This document shows positions 45,916 to 56,286 of a DNA stretch of 64,000 nucleotides, piece after piece. Origin of the DNA: Protopterus annectens. Taxonomy: Eukaryota; Chordata; Ceratodontiformes; Protopteridae. Made by a program: the position numbers and the translations under genes. Location: the NCBI RefSeq assembly GCF_019279795.1, contig NC_056743.1, positions 1,784,781,339 to 1,784,845,338 on the forward strand. The letters are read 5' to 3'. Within the stretch, counting starts at the first letter, position 1, and each line of letters opens with the position of its first letter. The notes beneath the pieces are model-generated. The model did not search any database, was not told where the DNA came from, and was given only the letters and a program-made list of their open reading frames with translations.

Positions 45916-47560
45916 GCAAATCACCTTAGATAGAATCCCTTAGAAAATCTTAGTAAGCTATAAGTCACAATCTAGGTCTCAAGAATCCCACAACTCTTAT
46001 CTAGTCCTTCTGGAGGCACTCTCCATCCTCTATTCATGGGAGGCTTTAAGTACACCTCTATTGACTGGGAAAGATACACTGACTCTAAATTGCAGGTACA
46101 ATCCTTCCAGGAATGTATTGACACAAATGTTCTTAATCAGCAAGTGCACACCTCAGCCAGAAGTTCAAATATACTGGATTTTGTTCTTACCAATATGAGA
46201 CAGTGCTGTACCCTCACCCCCACGAGTCACGTCCTCAGTGGTAAGGTTGGATCACAGAACTGTCCCATTCAAAGTAAAAATCGCCTTGGAAAACCAAGCA
46301 AAACGTACTACAGTTGGAAACGATTCTAAAGCAAACTACATCCTACTAAGTGACAGTTGTTAAAATTCAATGCCCACCCAACCCAGGATTTACAACAGCC
46401 TATGCAGAAGTATTCATAGAAACACTGTACACATGTAAATAGCTGCCGAGAGACTGATGTACCTACCAAAAGCCCAAAACAAGCCACAAAAATAAACACA
46501 CTAGTAGGATCCTAATCTTAACAGAGTGTATAACAAAAGGAAAAGGGCATGGGAAAAATCAGAAAACGCAACTCTCATAATGACAAGAGCTGAAAAATAA
46601 AACTAAATATTAAACCCGTGGTGGTGGTGCTGTGGTAGCGTTGTCGCCTCACAGTAAGACGCTGTCCGGTTCGATTCTCAGCTAGAGCGTCTTCTGCGTG
46701 GAGACATGCGTGAATGGGCGTACCTTTGTTGAAGGTTGTGCATCAGGGCTGGCAATTAGACACGTAAAAATCTACTGCCAATCATTAGCAGACCGGAGTT
46801 CCGCTGTGGCGACCCCTAACCGGGAAAGGCCAACAGAAACAACACAACATTAAACTAAGATTAATAACTAAATCCAGCAAGGCAAATTAAGAGATCAGTA
46901 TAGCTTCTCAGGCTAAAGACAACCATAATGCTTTTTACAGCTATGTCCTAAACCTTAAAGGTAACACCCAAAAGAACAGTGTCCTGATCTCGTACTACAT
47001 GGTAATACCTTCACTGAGCAAAGTGACATAGTGAATCTGCTGGCCAGCAAACTCATCTCAAACTTCACCCCCACCCCCCTCTGCCACCATTTGTGAAATC
47101 TCTACTAGCATAACCCACCAACTATCAACAGAGAGCAGATCATAGCAGCTCTCTAATGCTAAAAACACAGCCTCAATACGATCTGACAATATCCCAGGTT
47201 GCCTCCTAAATAGCCTGAAACATAACCTATCAGGACCACTTGAGTCAATTTTCAACTGCAGCTTTAAAACAGGTTACGTACCAAGTGAATGGAGGATGGC
47301 AACGGTTATCCCCCTTCATAATGGTGGACCACCCAGAAAAAGCAGACCTACTAGTCTGACAAGTCTAGTATAAAAATCCATGGAATGAATTATTATGGAA
47401 ATGACGAATAAAGGCATTCGCACCCTACAGACACTGGACTCATCCCAATTTAGTTTTCTCAAAGGAAGTTCATGCCTACTTAACTGGGTATACTTCTTTG
47501 AAAAGGTAACCAAGGCAACAGATGAAGGGGAAAATGGTGCATACCACCTACCTATACCTG
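45916..47560 (+). pseudogene. CR1 host copy, rest of ORF2 (right piece)
   Basis: It continues the endonuclease (GGFKYTSIDWERY near 46035, equal to GDFNYPNINW-KNY of other copies; ILDFVLTNM near 46180). It then gives decayed linker and RT (NIPGCLLNSLKH near 47190, TGYVPSEWRMATVIPLH near 47270, then codons for a TLDSSQFSFLKGSSCLLN segment near 47435). It fades out near 47560. A SINE interrupts it at 46617-46845. It is the oldest element of the nest, with many stops. Confidence 0.75.
46617..46845 (+). repeat. tRNA-derived SINE, tail type C, in CR1
   Basis: Near-identical architecture to 30110-30338: GTGGTGGTGCTGTGGTAGCG, TCGCCTCACAGTAAGACGCT, GGTTCGATTCTC, then GCCAATCATTAGCAGACC and GACCCCTAACCGGGAAAGGC. 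Confidence 0.8.
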
Positions 47561-47889
47561 GCACAAAGGTAACAGAATGGTTACTACTCTTCAAATAAGG
47601 CACAGAGTGCATGTGATGCTCACTGGAATGGATACAGTAGGGTGCCTGAGCACAAAAAACAGAATAGAGCTCTTTAAAACAAAACTTTGGATAAGAAGGA
47701 AATTTGTATGACCCAATTCAGAATTTGTGCATGCTGGTAAAAGGACTAGCTTAGTCAAGGTTTGTTGCTCTCCTGACATATGTTATGTATGCATAAATTA
47801 AGACCGGGACCGGTATTTTAAGCTATGATAGCTAATTTCACTGTAAGTTTTTCCTTTCTAAAACAATGACACGTGTCTTCTTTCAGTCA
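47561..47889. other. Intergenic DNA, nothing recognised
   Basis: No match to the flanking CR1 or SINE was seen. Confidence 0.35.
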
Positions 47890-48120
47890 GTTTAATAACA
47901 ACATTTTATTTATCCGTTAATTGACTGGATTAGTCCCATTAAGTTAGTGACTTCTTTTTAGAGGAGACTATAGGTGGCATTTATATTACTGGGGGAAATT
48001 TGGCCAAAGTATCAAAGAACTTCCCCTACTCTTTTCAAAAGGTACTGTGGGATCTTTTGCACTGACCTGAGCTACCAACAAATCAAGCAGATGAATGTAA
48101 TCATGGTGCGCTGTGCACTG
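47890..48120 (-). repeat. SINE family 2, tail part, minus orientation
   Basis: The reverse complement has CATCTGCTTGATTTGTTGGT, AAAGATCCCACAGTACCTTT and AAAGAGTAGGGGAAG, matching 18925-19155 and the copy at 6095-6300. Confidence 0.65.
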
Positions 48121-48414
48121 CATTGATTTTAACCTTCGTTATAAGATCCCTAGGTTTGTACACATAATAAGCAAGTTACAATCAGAGACTTGATCATAAT
48201 TCTTTATGTTAAATTACGGCAGGTGCCCACAAAATAGTCAATTTCCAGAGATGTCTTCCTTCACTGTATATCTGAAAAAGGTAAAGAGGCAGCAAAACAC
48301 TGAAAAAAATAGGACTTTGCTTCCTGGTATCAGTGTATTTTTCATACTGTACTCTCTGAAGTGAAAACAAAATGCATTTGTGAATGCTGTAATACATCAT
48401 TTTTCCTCTTGCAG

Positions 48415-48491
48415 AAACAGCAGTGCTGCTCTGCCAGTGGCAAACCAGGAAATTACTTCAGAAGAAGTTCATAAAATGAACATACCAAAAG
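48415..48491 (+). other. Candidate exon of unknown gene (77 bp, splice-bounded)
   Basis: A pyrimidine-rich stretch and CAG (TTTTTCCTCTTGCAG) precede it, and AAAAG|GTAATT follows, giving good acceptor and donor sites. One plus-strand frame is open throughout (25 codons, including ITSEEVHKMNIPKG). It is not recognised as any family. The mirrored copy in the right arm (about 52437-52520) keeps the acceptor sequence but has indels and a poorer donor. It could be a host exon caught in an inverted duplication, or chance. Confidence 0.3.
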
Positions 48492-48619
48492 GTAATTTGA
48501 CATCTTCAACGTTTCATTCTTTATGCCTTTAGCATTGACCATAAAGCTGACAGTTAAGGAATTCAAACTATGCTGCTACTTACCACAATACACTATGTAA
48601 TAAATTATTTGAATACATT

Positions 48620-50235
48620 TCCTAGAAAAACAACATACATATGGGGGAAAAAACTGCCTGACGTACAGTGTCAGCTGACCACGCACCCACTGAACAGCAT
48701 AGCCCATAGGTAATACTGTGTGCATCAAGTATTATCCGTGTGATTTTTGTTGTTTCACTTTCACCAAGTGAATGTCATGGCCCACAGTTGTAAACGAGAT
48801 GACTCCCCTTTCCCTGCACTGCTATGTACCCTGCACAAGCCTGCCACATGGGGTCCCGTGTTACCATCATCACTGGTGCTAGGAATAATAGCGGGAGCTG
48901 CACTGCCATCTTGGGACAGTTGTCCACCAGACTGACACATGATCATGTGGTACAGAATATAACACAGTAAACACCCTGCATGCAGAAGCAGAGTCATACT
49001 GAACAAACAGTACAACCATTCTCATCCAGGCAATGGAAACAGGTTTCATGAACACAAATACTCGTTCAATGACAATTCCTGTCTGGGACAGGAAGATATA
49101 GAAGCACTAATCAGCAGCTCCCCTAGGTTTACAGAATGGTGTCATTAGTCATGGTTCAAGTAGGTGGCCTGCATCACCTACAAACAACAACAAGAAAAGG
49201 GGGGTTTACTCTAAAGCAACTGTTTGTCTTTTCGGCTTTTCCCGGTTAGGGGTCGCCACAGCGGAACTCCGGTCCGCTAATGATTGGCAGTCGATTTTTT
49301 TTTATGGTGCCAAGTTGCCAGCCCGACGGCCAACCTTCAACAAAAGCACGCCCCATTCTTCGCATGTCTTTTGAATGCCACTCAACCGCGGGGAGGACAT
49401 GCAGACTCCACACAGAAGGTGCTCCAGTTGAGAATCGAATGGGAGAACCTCTTGCTGTGAGGCAACAACGCTACCGCTGTACCACTGCGGCTTAGTTTAC
49501 ACTTAAACAATCATTTTTTTAAATTATACCTGTAGACAGAATTATTATTAGAGAACATTTGTTATAACAAACAAGGTGACCATGGGATATCCTACCCTGC
49601 TGGAAGAGGTGGTGGTGTGAGCTTGTGACCTGTGTGCCAGATGTGAGTATCACAGGTACTGCCAGGATGCTGGGTAGACATGTTAGTGATGTACCTTCAT
49701 GTATCACACACCACCTAGCAGTTGATGGAATGGTAACCTTTCCTCTTACAATACTACCCACCCCATGACCCAGTTGGGGCCCTAATGGCAACGTGGGTTC
49801 AATTTATCACCACAAGCATCACACGAAAATGTGGCATTCTTTAGAAGGCATGCATGGTTCTGGATCAGTCCTAAGGCAACACTGATACGTATACGTATAT
49901 ATTGATCTACATATGCCAAAGGTATGTCAATGAACTCTGAAGTATCCTCTTGATGGAAGCTTGTGAGATATCCAACATGTCCCCAGTTTGACTCTAGAAG
50001 GGTCCTGTGGCCAGTAGGGTGAGGACTATGCATACCCTGATATTCACAGATATAGGGAGACTACATATCCCCCAGTCCTCATGTGTGGGCCATACAAATT
50101 CACTAAAGCCCATTCTAGATCTCTGCCACATAATTCTATTCAGAATTTCTTGGTCTGCAAGGTGAAAATGACTTAATCTTTGTGTACATCTGCACCTTCT
50201 CAGCAGTGTGGAACCTCTAGGTGCTTGTTGCTTTG
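48620..50235 (-). pseudogene. PIF/Harbinger transposase relic inserted in the left arm
   Basis: Minus-strand reading gives degraded landmarks of Harbinger DDE transposases: an SINC-VVCDT-RYITN-like segment followed by PGSTCDTHIW near 49640-49720 (middle of the catalytic domain), GYPMVT near 49580, and LMTPFCKP then TGIVIERVFVFMK near 49050-49150 (the C-terminal end, normally near MTPF and R-x-VERTFG-xxK). The codons lie in several frames. The element interrupts the inverted-repeat arm, and a SINE (49224-49494) interrupts it in turn. The enzyme family cuts and pastes DNA with 3-bp target duplications; ends were not resolved. Confidence 0.6.
49224..49494 (-). repeat. tRNA-derived SINE, tail type B/C, minus
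   Basis: Tail end first: CTTTTCCCGGTTAGGGGTCG, GTCCGCTAATGATTGGCAGT, then GGAGGACATGCAGACTCCAC, GAGAACCTCTTGCTGTGAGG and the head AGCGGTAG reversed. It lies inside the Harbinger relic. Confidence 0.8.
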
Positions 50236-51309
50236 ACACAGCTGAGACTAGTAACTCATAGTGGGAAATAACCAAACTAGCAGCAAAAGCACAAATCATT
50301 GTGGGTTGTAAAGTAGATATATGGCACCCATGTGCATAAAAAGTGAATGATTCATGCACAGGCGGGACAGCTGCCTTATTTACATAAAGTAATCAAGGAC
50401 TTTTCAGTCAAGCCACATTTACATATAATTAATGTCTCATTTAAATAAATTCTTCCTAAAACTAACCTTGCTGTGCCTGGGCACAGCTACCATCTATGAC
50501 TCACACCTGAGCTGTGCAAAAAATCCCATTACACCTAAATCAGTGACATGAATTTTTATTTATTTACTTATTTGTTTTCCAAGGATAGAGTACTGATCTC
50601 CATAAATACCACCCACAGGCGTCCTTCCAGCCTTCGTGCTTAGATAAAAAATGTCATTGTTAATACGCATTACATGTTTTACATTTTGACAGGTGTTATA
50701 TTTTCATTTCACTTCTCTAGCTTAAGTCTCATGTTTTGTAAATATATAACTGTAACCACCTAAAAAATGAAGGACTAAAACAGAATGTTTCACTCTTCCT
50801 AGGGAAGTAATACTTTGTTTTGAAGACTTTTATCCTTGCCGTTTATTTTACTGAAGAGCATAGTGCCAAATAAAAACAAAAAAAAAACATGTTTAAAGTA
50901 GATTATTGAAAGCACTACGGATTAACATTTATGCACCAACTAGTTGTGAGTGCGTCATACTGCAATCTTTCTTAAGTCATAAGCATGTTTCTTCCTCTTT
51001 TCTGGTCATCAGAGCTGATTCAAAAATATAAAGGGAACAAAACAAATAGATAAGATTATTTTCTAGTAATATGCAAGTGTGGAATAAGGACTAGCAGAAA
51101 CGCCAGTTATACTAGGCAAGTCTGCTTTGAAACATGTCCTAGAGCTGTAACCATAGGAACAGAGCCAAAGCCAAAAGCTCTATGCCACAAAGCTGACCTA
51201 CAAACAGTCTTCGTTGATCACCAACTCTCACCAAGTCCCTTACAGAAGAGGTCATCATTCCATACAGGCTTTGCCTTCATGAGCCACCACTTTATGAAGT
51301 CTAAGCACA

Positions 51310-52785
51310 TTAGCTGCTTATGATTCCAGCTGTAGGACATAAGTTCTAACCAGGCCTGTTAAGTATAATGGACATTTCTGCTAGTTCTTATTCCACATTC
51401 GCATGTGACTAGAAAATAACCTCCTCAGCTATTTGTTTTCTTCCCCTTATTTTTTTTTTGCTGTCAGCTCTAATAAACAAAAAAAAAGAGAAAAAAAAGT
51501 TTGTAGCTTGTGAAAGATTGCAGAATGAGTCACAACTAGTTGGTGCATGACTGTTAATCAGTAGTGCTTTCAGTAATTTAAGCATTATTTTTTATTTGGC
51601 ACCATGCGCTTCAGTAAACGGTAAGGATAAAACTCTTTAAAAAAGAAAGCATTACTTCACTAAGAAGAATGAAACCTCATTCTCTGTCTTTCATTTTTAG
51701 GTAGGTAGCATTACATTTTTACAAAACAAGAGACAACCTTGAGAACTGAAAACATAGCATCTAACAAGATGTCAAACTTCTATTCCAATTAGACCTCCTC
51801 TACAAAATGTCAGAATTTAATGTAATGTAAATAAAAGATGCATTTTTTATATTGCACTAATGTGCAGTTTGGAATATCTTACAAACCTAAGCAGGTTGGA
51901 AAGACAAATACAGGTGGTATTTATGGAGATCAATGTTCTACCCTGGGAAGACAACTACAAATAAATAAATAAAAATTCAAAGTCACTCACTTGGGTATAA
52001 TGGGATTTTGCACAGAGCTCAGGTGTGATTTATAGACAGTAGCTGTGCCCAGGCATGTTTAGGAAGAACTTATGAGACATTAAAGATATGTAAATCAAGC
52101 TTCACTGAAAAGTCTATGAATACTTTATGTAAATAAGGCTGCTTTCCCACCTGTATGTGATTCATAGTCACTTTTTATGCACATAGGCGCCATGTACATA
52201 ATAAGGTGAAGTGGTGTTTTTTTCCATCTACTCTGCAACCCACAAAGATTTGTGCTGTTGCTGCTAGTTTGGCTATTTCCCATTATGAGCTATTTTCTCA
52301 GCCGTATCAAATGCTTTACTGCCTAGTTTACTGCAGTAAGTGGCAGCATAGTTCCATTTGCTTAACTGTCAACTATCTGTAAAGTCGATGCTAAAGGCAT
52401 AAAGAATGAAATGTTACAGATGTCAAATACCTATTGGTATGCTCCTTTATCAACTTCAGAAGTAATTTCCAGGTTTACCACTGGTGGAGCAGCACTGCTG
52501 TTTCTGCAAGAGGAAAAATGGTGCGTTACAGTATGAATAAATACATTTTTGTCATTTCAGAGAGTACAGTACAACATGAAGAGTACACAGATACCAGAAA
52601 GCAAAGTCCTGTTTAGTTTTTTTTGTGTATGTGTTTTGATGCAGCATTAATGTTTTTCAGATATAACAAAGAAGAAAGACGTTTCTCTGGAAAGTGACTA
52701 CTGTGTAACTACCTCCTGTCTGCAATACATAACATAAAGGATTATGATCAGGTCTCCGATCATAACTTGCTTGTGCTCAAAACAT
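51310..52785 (-). repeat. Right arm of the large imperfect inverted repeat
   Basis: Mirrors 48155-48619 plus 50236-51170. A spacer of about 140 bp (51171-51309) lies between the arms. No insertion comparable to the Harbinger relic is present in this arm, so the inversion predates or escaped that insertion. Confidence 0.75.
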
Positions 52786-53337
52786 GGATGCCAAGAAATT
52801 TGTGAATCTTGACATCCATGTCAAAGCATCACGGTATGGAACTCACTCCAGCAAGCATAATTGAAAAACTTTCAATAAAAGGATGAAAGCTTAAAAGAGA
52901 AGCGCTTTCATTTCTCGAATCAGAAACTTCCTCAGAGGAATTTTCACATATGAAAATAAAAGTTGCTTTTACATATTTTGGGTGTCTTTGGAGTGTGGTT
53001 CTTTGTGGCCTTCTGAAGTGCTTAGATTGTGTTCCGGTTTAATTTTGAAGGCTGCTTCTCTAATCAGTTACTCTTACCATGTACAAGCCATACACTTTCT
53101 GCTAGACATGATGTTTATGGGAATACAAGGGTCATGTGTACAGGGGTTTCATGACTTGTAGATCTCAGCATGACATATTTAAATAAGCTATTCACTAACC
53201 TTCCACATTGCATTATGGCAGATGCTACAGTTGTCTGAAACCACTTGTGTCTATACCACCTCTGATGATTCCAGTGGCATCGGGATCTGCAGCAAAGTCA
53301 TCATCCCTTGAACTCAGAACCATAACCAAAACACCAC
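52786..53337. other. Intergenic DNA, nothing recognised
   Basis: No coding or repeat support. Confidence 0.4.
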
Positions 53338-53471
53338 ACTTTCAAAAGAAATGTCTTGCTCCAAAATGCCACCAGACTCTAAACAAGTACCCAAAGTGAA
53401 TTTATTCATTTACTTTGGGTACTTGTTTCGAGTCTGGTGGCATTTTGGAGCAAGACATTTCTTTTGAAAGT
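53338..53471. repeat. Nearly perfect 64-bp inverted repeat (hairpin)
   Basis: Arms 53338-53401 and 53408-53471 pair over 64 bases with two mismatches around a 6-base loop (TTATTC). The arms start ACTTTCAAAAGAAATGTCTT and end AAGACATTTCTTTTGAAAGT. It is far better preserved than the surrounding repeats. It does not continue outside these limits. Confidence 0.95.
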
Positions 53472-55189
53472 ATGGAAGGCCCACACAGTGCTGCTGTGAG
53501 CATTTGCATTCTGCCTAGCTTTTGTCTTTACAAATCCCACTACTTGATTACACACCTTAGCTTGCTCCGATTGCTTTGGCCGCCCTTTACCAAAGAGACA
53601 TTTCCCGTACGTCCATGAAGATGTGCTACTCTTCTGGACTAAAGTTGTGTCTCAATTGTCTTGTATCCCGATGCTGTAATATTTTGCAACCTGCAAGAAA
53701 ATAGTGTCACACATTTAAACCTCTCTCCCACACGACACCCTAGACTAGTAAAAGGCTCATAGGTGTGTGCACTAGGCTAGGAATCACTGTGGCCTTTTTA
53801 AGCCAGCCATGCATCCCAAATCTCTGGCAAGTTCTGGTACCATTGGTAAATGTATGCAGGGGAATGGGAGATGAAACTTAAATAAGCAAGGGTCTGGGAG
53901 ATGAACCATTACAGGCTACCTGTGTCCATTAAAAATATAGGCCAAACCAGGGGGTGAATTTTCCATTTCCCATCCAGTTGCAATGCTTTATGTACGTAAA
54001 GTCTGGACTAAAGCAGTTTCTCAGTTTGCAACCTGCAAGCAAATATTAACTCACAGTTAACCTAATGTCCCATAAATGACTCCTTCGACTAGTGATATTT
54101 CATCCAGACAAGTAGAAAATACATTTTTAAAGAAGTCTAGTAATTGAAATATTACTTGTACTCTGTCAGGTCAACTTGTGCTGCAATTGTTAAATGTATA
54201 GTTATAACTGATTTCTGTTACGGTGTGGTATGATGTAGGCCAATGGATTTCCAACCACTTTATTACTCTTTTCCCTTCTACCCAGACAGTGTGACCAGAA
54301 AATCTCTTAAAATATGCGTACAGCTGTAACAATGGCACCTTACACATTCCCAATCCTGTTATTTTTAAGCCTGAAAAATACTATTAACTGACAAGTTTAC
54401 CAGTTAAACATTGGTTCTAGACAGCAAATCCTACTAAATTACACTGTCCAATGTGCTTTCCTACTAATTTCTCTACATTCATTGTCTTACTAATTCATTT
54501 TAGTTGGTTCATGCTTCTTCCAGACTGCCAACAGAGTGTAGCTCAGTGCAGTTAAAAATGGCAGACTGAGTAAACTGGGGTTGATTTAGAAACTCCTTAT
54601 GCAAATGGGGCTCAGTTGTACTGAACTATATAAACTGAAAATTTAAAGCAATACAATTTAAATGTTTTTCACTGTTAATTGTATATGAAAGGCACCTGGC
54701 AAAGACACCGAGAATATTTCCTTAATTCCATAAGCTTAACTCCACAAGGCTAGTAAGTATGTTTGAATTTCTTAGCAACCAATCAGGAATCCAGCCAGGC
54801 CACCCAGAACATCTGACCACACACACAGAAACTTGCTGTAAATACCGTAAGCCAAATGGAAGAAAAAGCTTTACTGAAACTTCCAAACTAAATAGTTGAA
54901 TTAAAAAAACGGCTCCTTCAATAAAGATAACCATAAACTTTATTTAAACAATAAAATTAAAACTAAAAAACTGAGAGCTTTTATCCATAATGATTTGGAC
55001 TTCATTATGGATAGAGTTTGTTAAGCTCCACCTTCATTTTGTAATGTGAAAAAGCCAATCAGGAAACATCAGTTAAGCTGCACCTAAATGGAACCTTGGT
55101 CTCTTAAAGGAAACTCAGTGAAATGTTAAAAACTTGAACAATGTATCAAAGTGTAACATAATTGTTTTGTTGAATTCCAAGCCATTAAA
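53472..55189. other. Intergenic DNA, nothing recognised
   Basis: AT-rich. A short inverted repeat (TTATCCATAATG / CATTATGGATA) lies near 54983-55013. The open frames at 53415-53618 and 54722-54934 lack recognisable motifs. Confidence 0.4.
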
Positions 55190-55935
55190 CCATCATGTTA
55201 TATAAAAATACAGAAACACGGGATAGCACCAAAAAAAATCTCTCTTGTATAAAACACTCTAAAATGTAAAACATATAAAGTATGTTGTTCATCTTTATCC
55301 CAGTAAGGGGTCTCCACATCGGAACTCCGGTCTGCTAATGATTGAGAGTAGATTTTTATGAAACGCTGAGGTGCCAGCTCGACACCCAACCTTCAACGGA
55401 GGCACGCCCATTTATGCACGCATGTCTGTCGAACACTACCCAGCCGTTGGGAGGACATGCAGACTCCACACAGAAGGCACTCCCAAGGCACTCCGAGAAT
55501 AGAACGGGAGAACTTCTTGCTGTGAGTTAACAACGCTACCACCATACCACCGCGGCATAAAAAAAAAACATATAAAGTATAAAAAGTATAATAAATATAA
55601 AATATGTACAACTCTTTAAACAGAATAAAAAATAAACTGTTACAATTTGGGTCCAGTCCTATAAAAATGCACACTCTGTTAGCATAATGGTTAAGGTGTT
55701 TACCCAAGACACAATGTGCGAGGTTTGATTCTTACGTGGGATAACTGGCTAGGCCCAAAAGGGCAACCAGCCTAGTATAAACCAATGAACCTGTAAAAAT
55801 GTTTTTCTCCTTAAAAATCAACTTAATTTACTAGTCCTTGAGGATGCTGTTGCCACATTAATTCCTTCATTTCTAGCTTAAGATCAACATCACACATCAC
55901 CCCCTCTAACAGCCTTAAAGACTTGGTCAATAAAA
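55190..55935 (+). repeat. Left arm of a widely spaced inverted repeat
   Basis: Reading inward it carries ATACAGAAACACGGGATAGC, AAACATATAAAGTATAAAAA, a tRNA-like block (TTAGCATAATGGTTAAGG and GGTTTGATTC near 55680-55730), AACCTGTAAAAATGTTTTTC, and CTAGCTTAAGATCAACATCA ending CCTTAAAGAC. All reappear reverse-complemented and in mirrored order at 63319-64000. A SINE (55288-55556) is inserted in this arm. Confidence 0.8.
55288..55556 (-). repeat. tRNA-derived SINE, tail type B/C, minus
   Basis: Same blocks as 49224-49494 in the same order (GGTCTGCTAATGATTG, GGAGGACATGCAGACTCCAC, AGAACTTCTTGCTGTGAG, ACCACCGCGGC). Confidence 0.75.
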
Positions 55936-56044
55936 AAAAAAAAAATCTGAATCTTTTAAAATTAGTACAAGATACTGAATGTTTATACATGCATTAGTAG
56001 GGTTTTGTTTCTTAATATCATAAAAGGTGCTCCCCATGCGCTTC

Positions 56045-56286
56045 TTCAATTTATTTATTTAACATTTGTTGACCGACAAAGTCCGACTAGAACAGAGCCT
56101 ACTTTCGGCGGAGGCCCGTGGAAAAATACTCCAGACGCATGTCTTTAGAATGTGGGAGGAAGCTGAAGTACCTGGAGGAAACCCACATGAACGCAAGGAG
56201 AACATGCAAACTCCGCACAGAAAGCACCCCAGCTGAGAATCAAACCGGCTTGCTGTGAGGCAACAACATTAACCACTGCATCGCCC
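56045..56286 (-). repeat. tRNA-derived SINE, tail type A, minus
   Basis: Starts with TTTATTTATTTAACATTTGT and GACAAAGTCCGACTAGAACA (tail A), then CAGACGCATGTCTTTAGAAT, the GAACATGCAAACTCCGCACA block and CTTGCTGTGAGGCAACAA. It abuts and probably truncates the Penelope-like element. Confidence 0.75.

Larger units (their letters stand above)
48155..51170 (+). repeat. Left arm of a large imperfect inverted repeat
   Basis: Block by block, this arm is the reverse complement of 51310-52785, in mirrored order: TTGATCATAATTCTTTATG with 52738-52760, the candidate exon region with 52437-52530, TTATTTGAATAC near 48610, then from about 50236 AACAAACCAAACTAGC-like blocks, TTTATGCACCAACTAGTTGT with 51540-51560, and GGACTAGCAGAAA with 51380. 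Arms are roughly 1.4 kb, clearly diverged, once the Harbinger relic (about 48620-50235) is removed from this arm. Confidence 0.75.
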
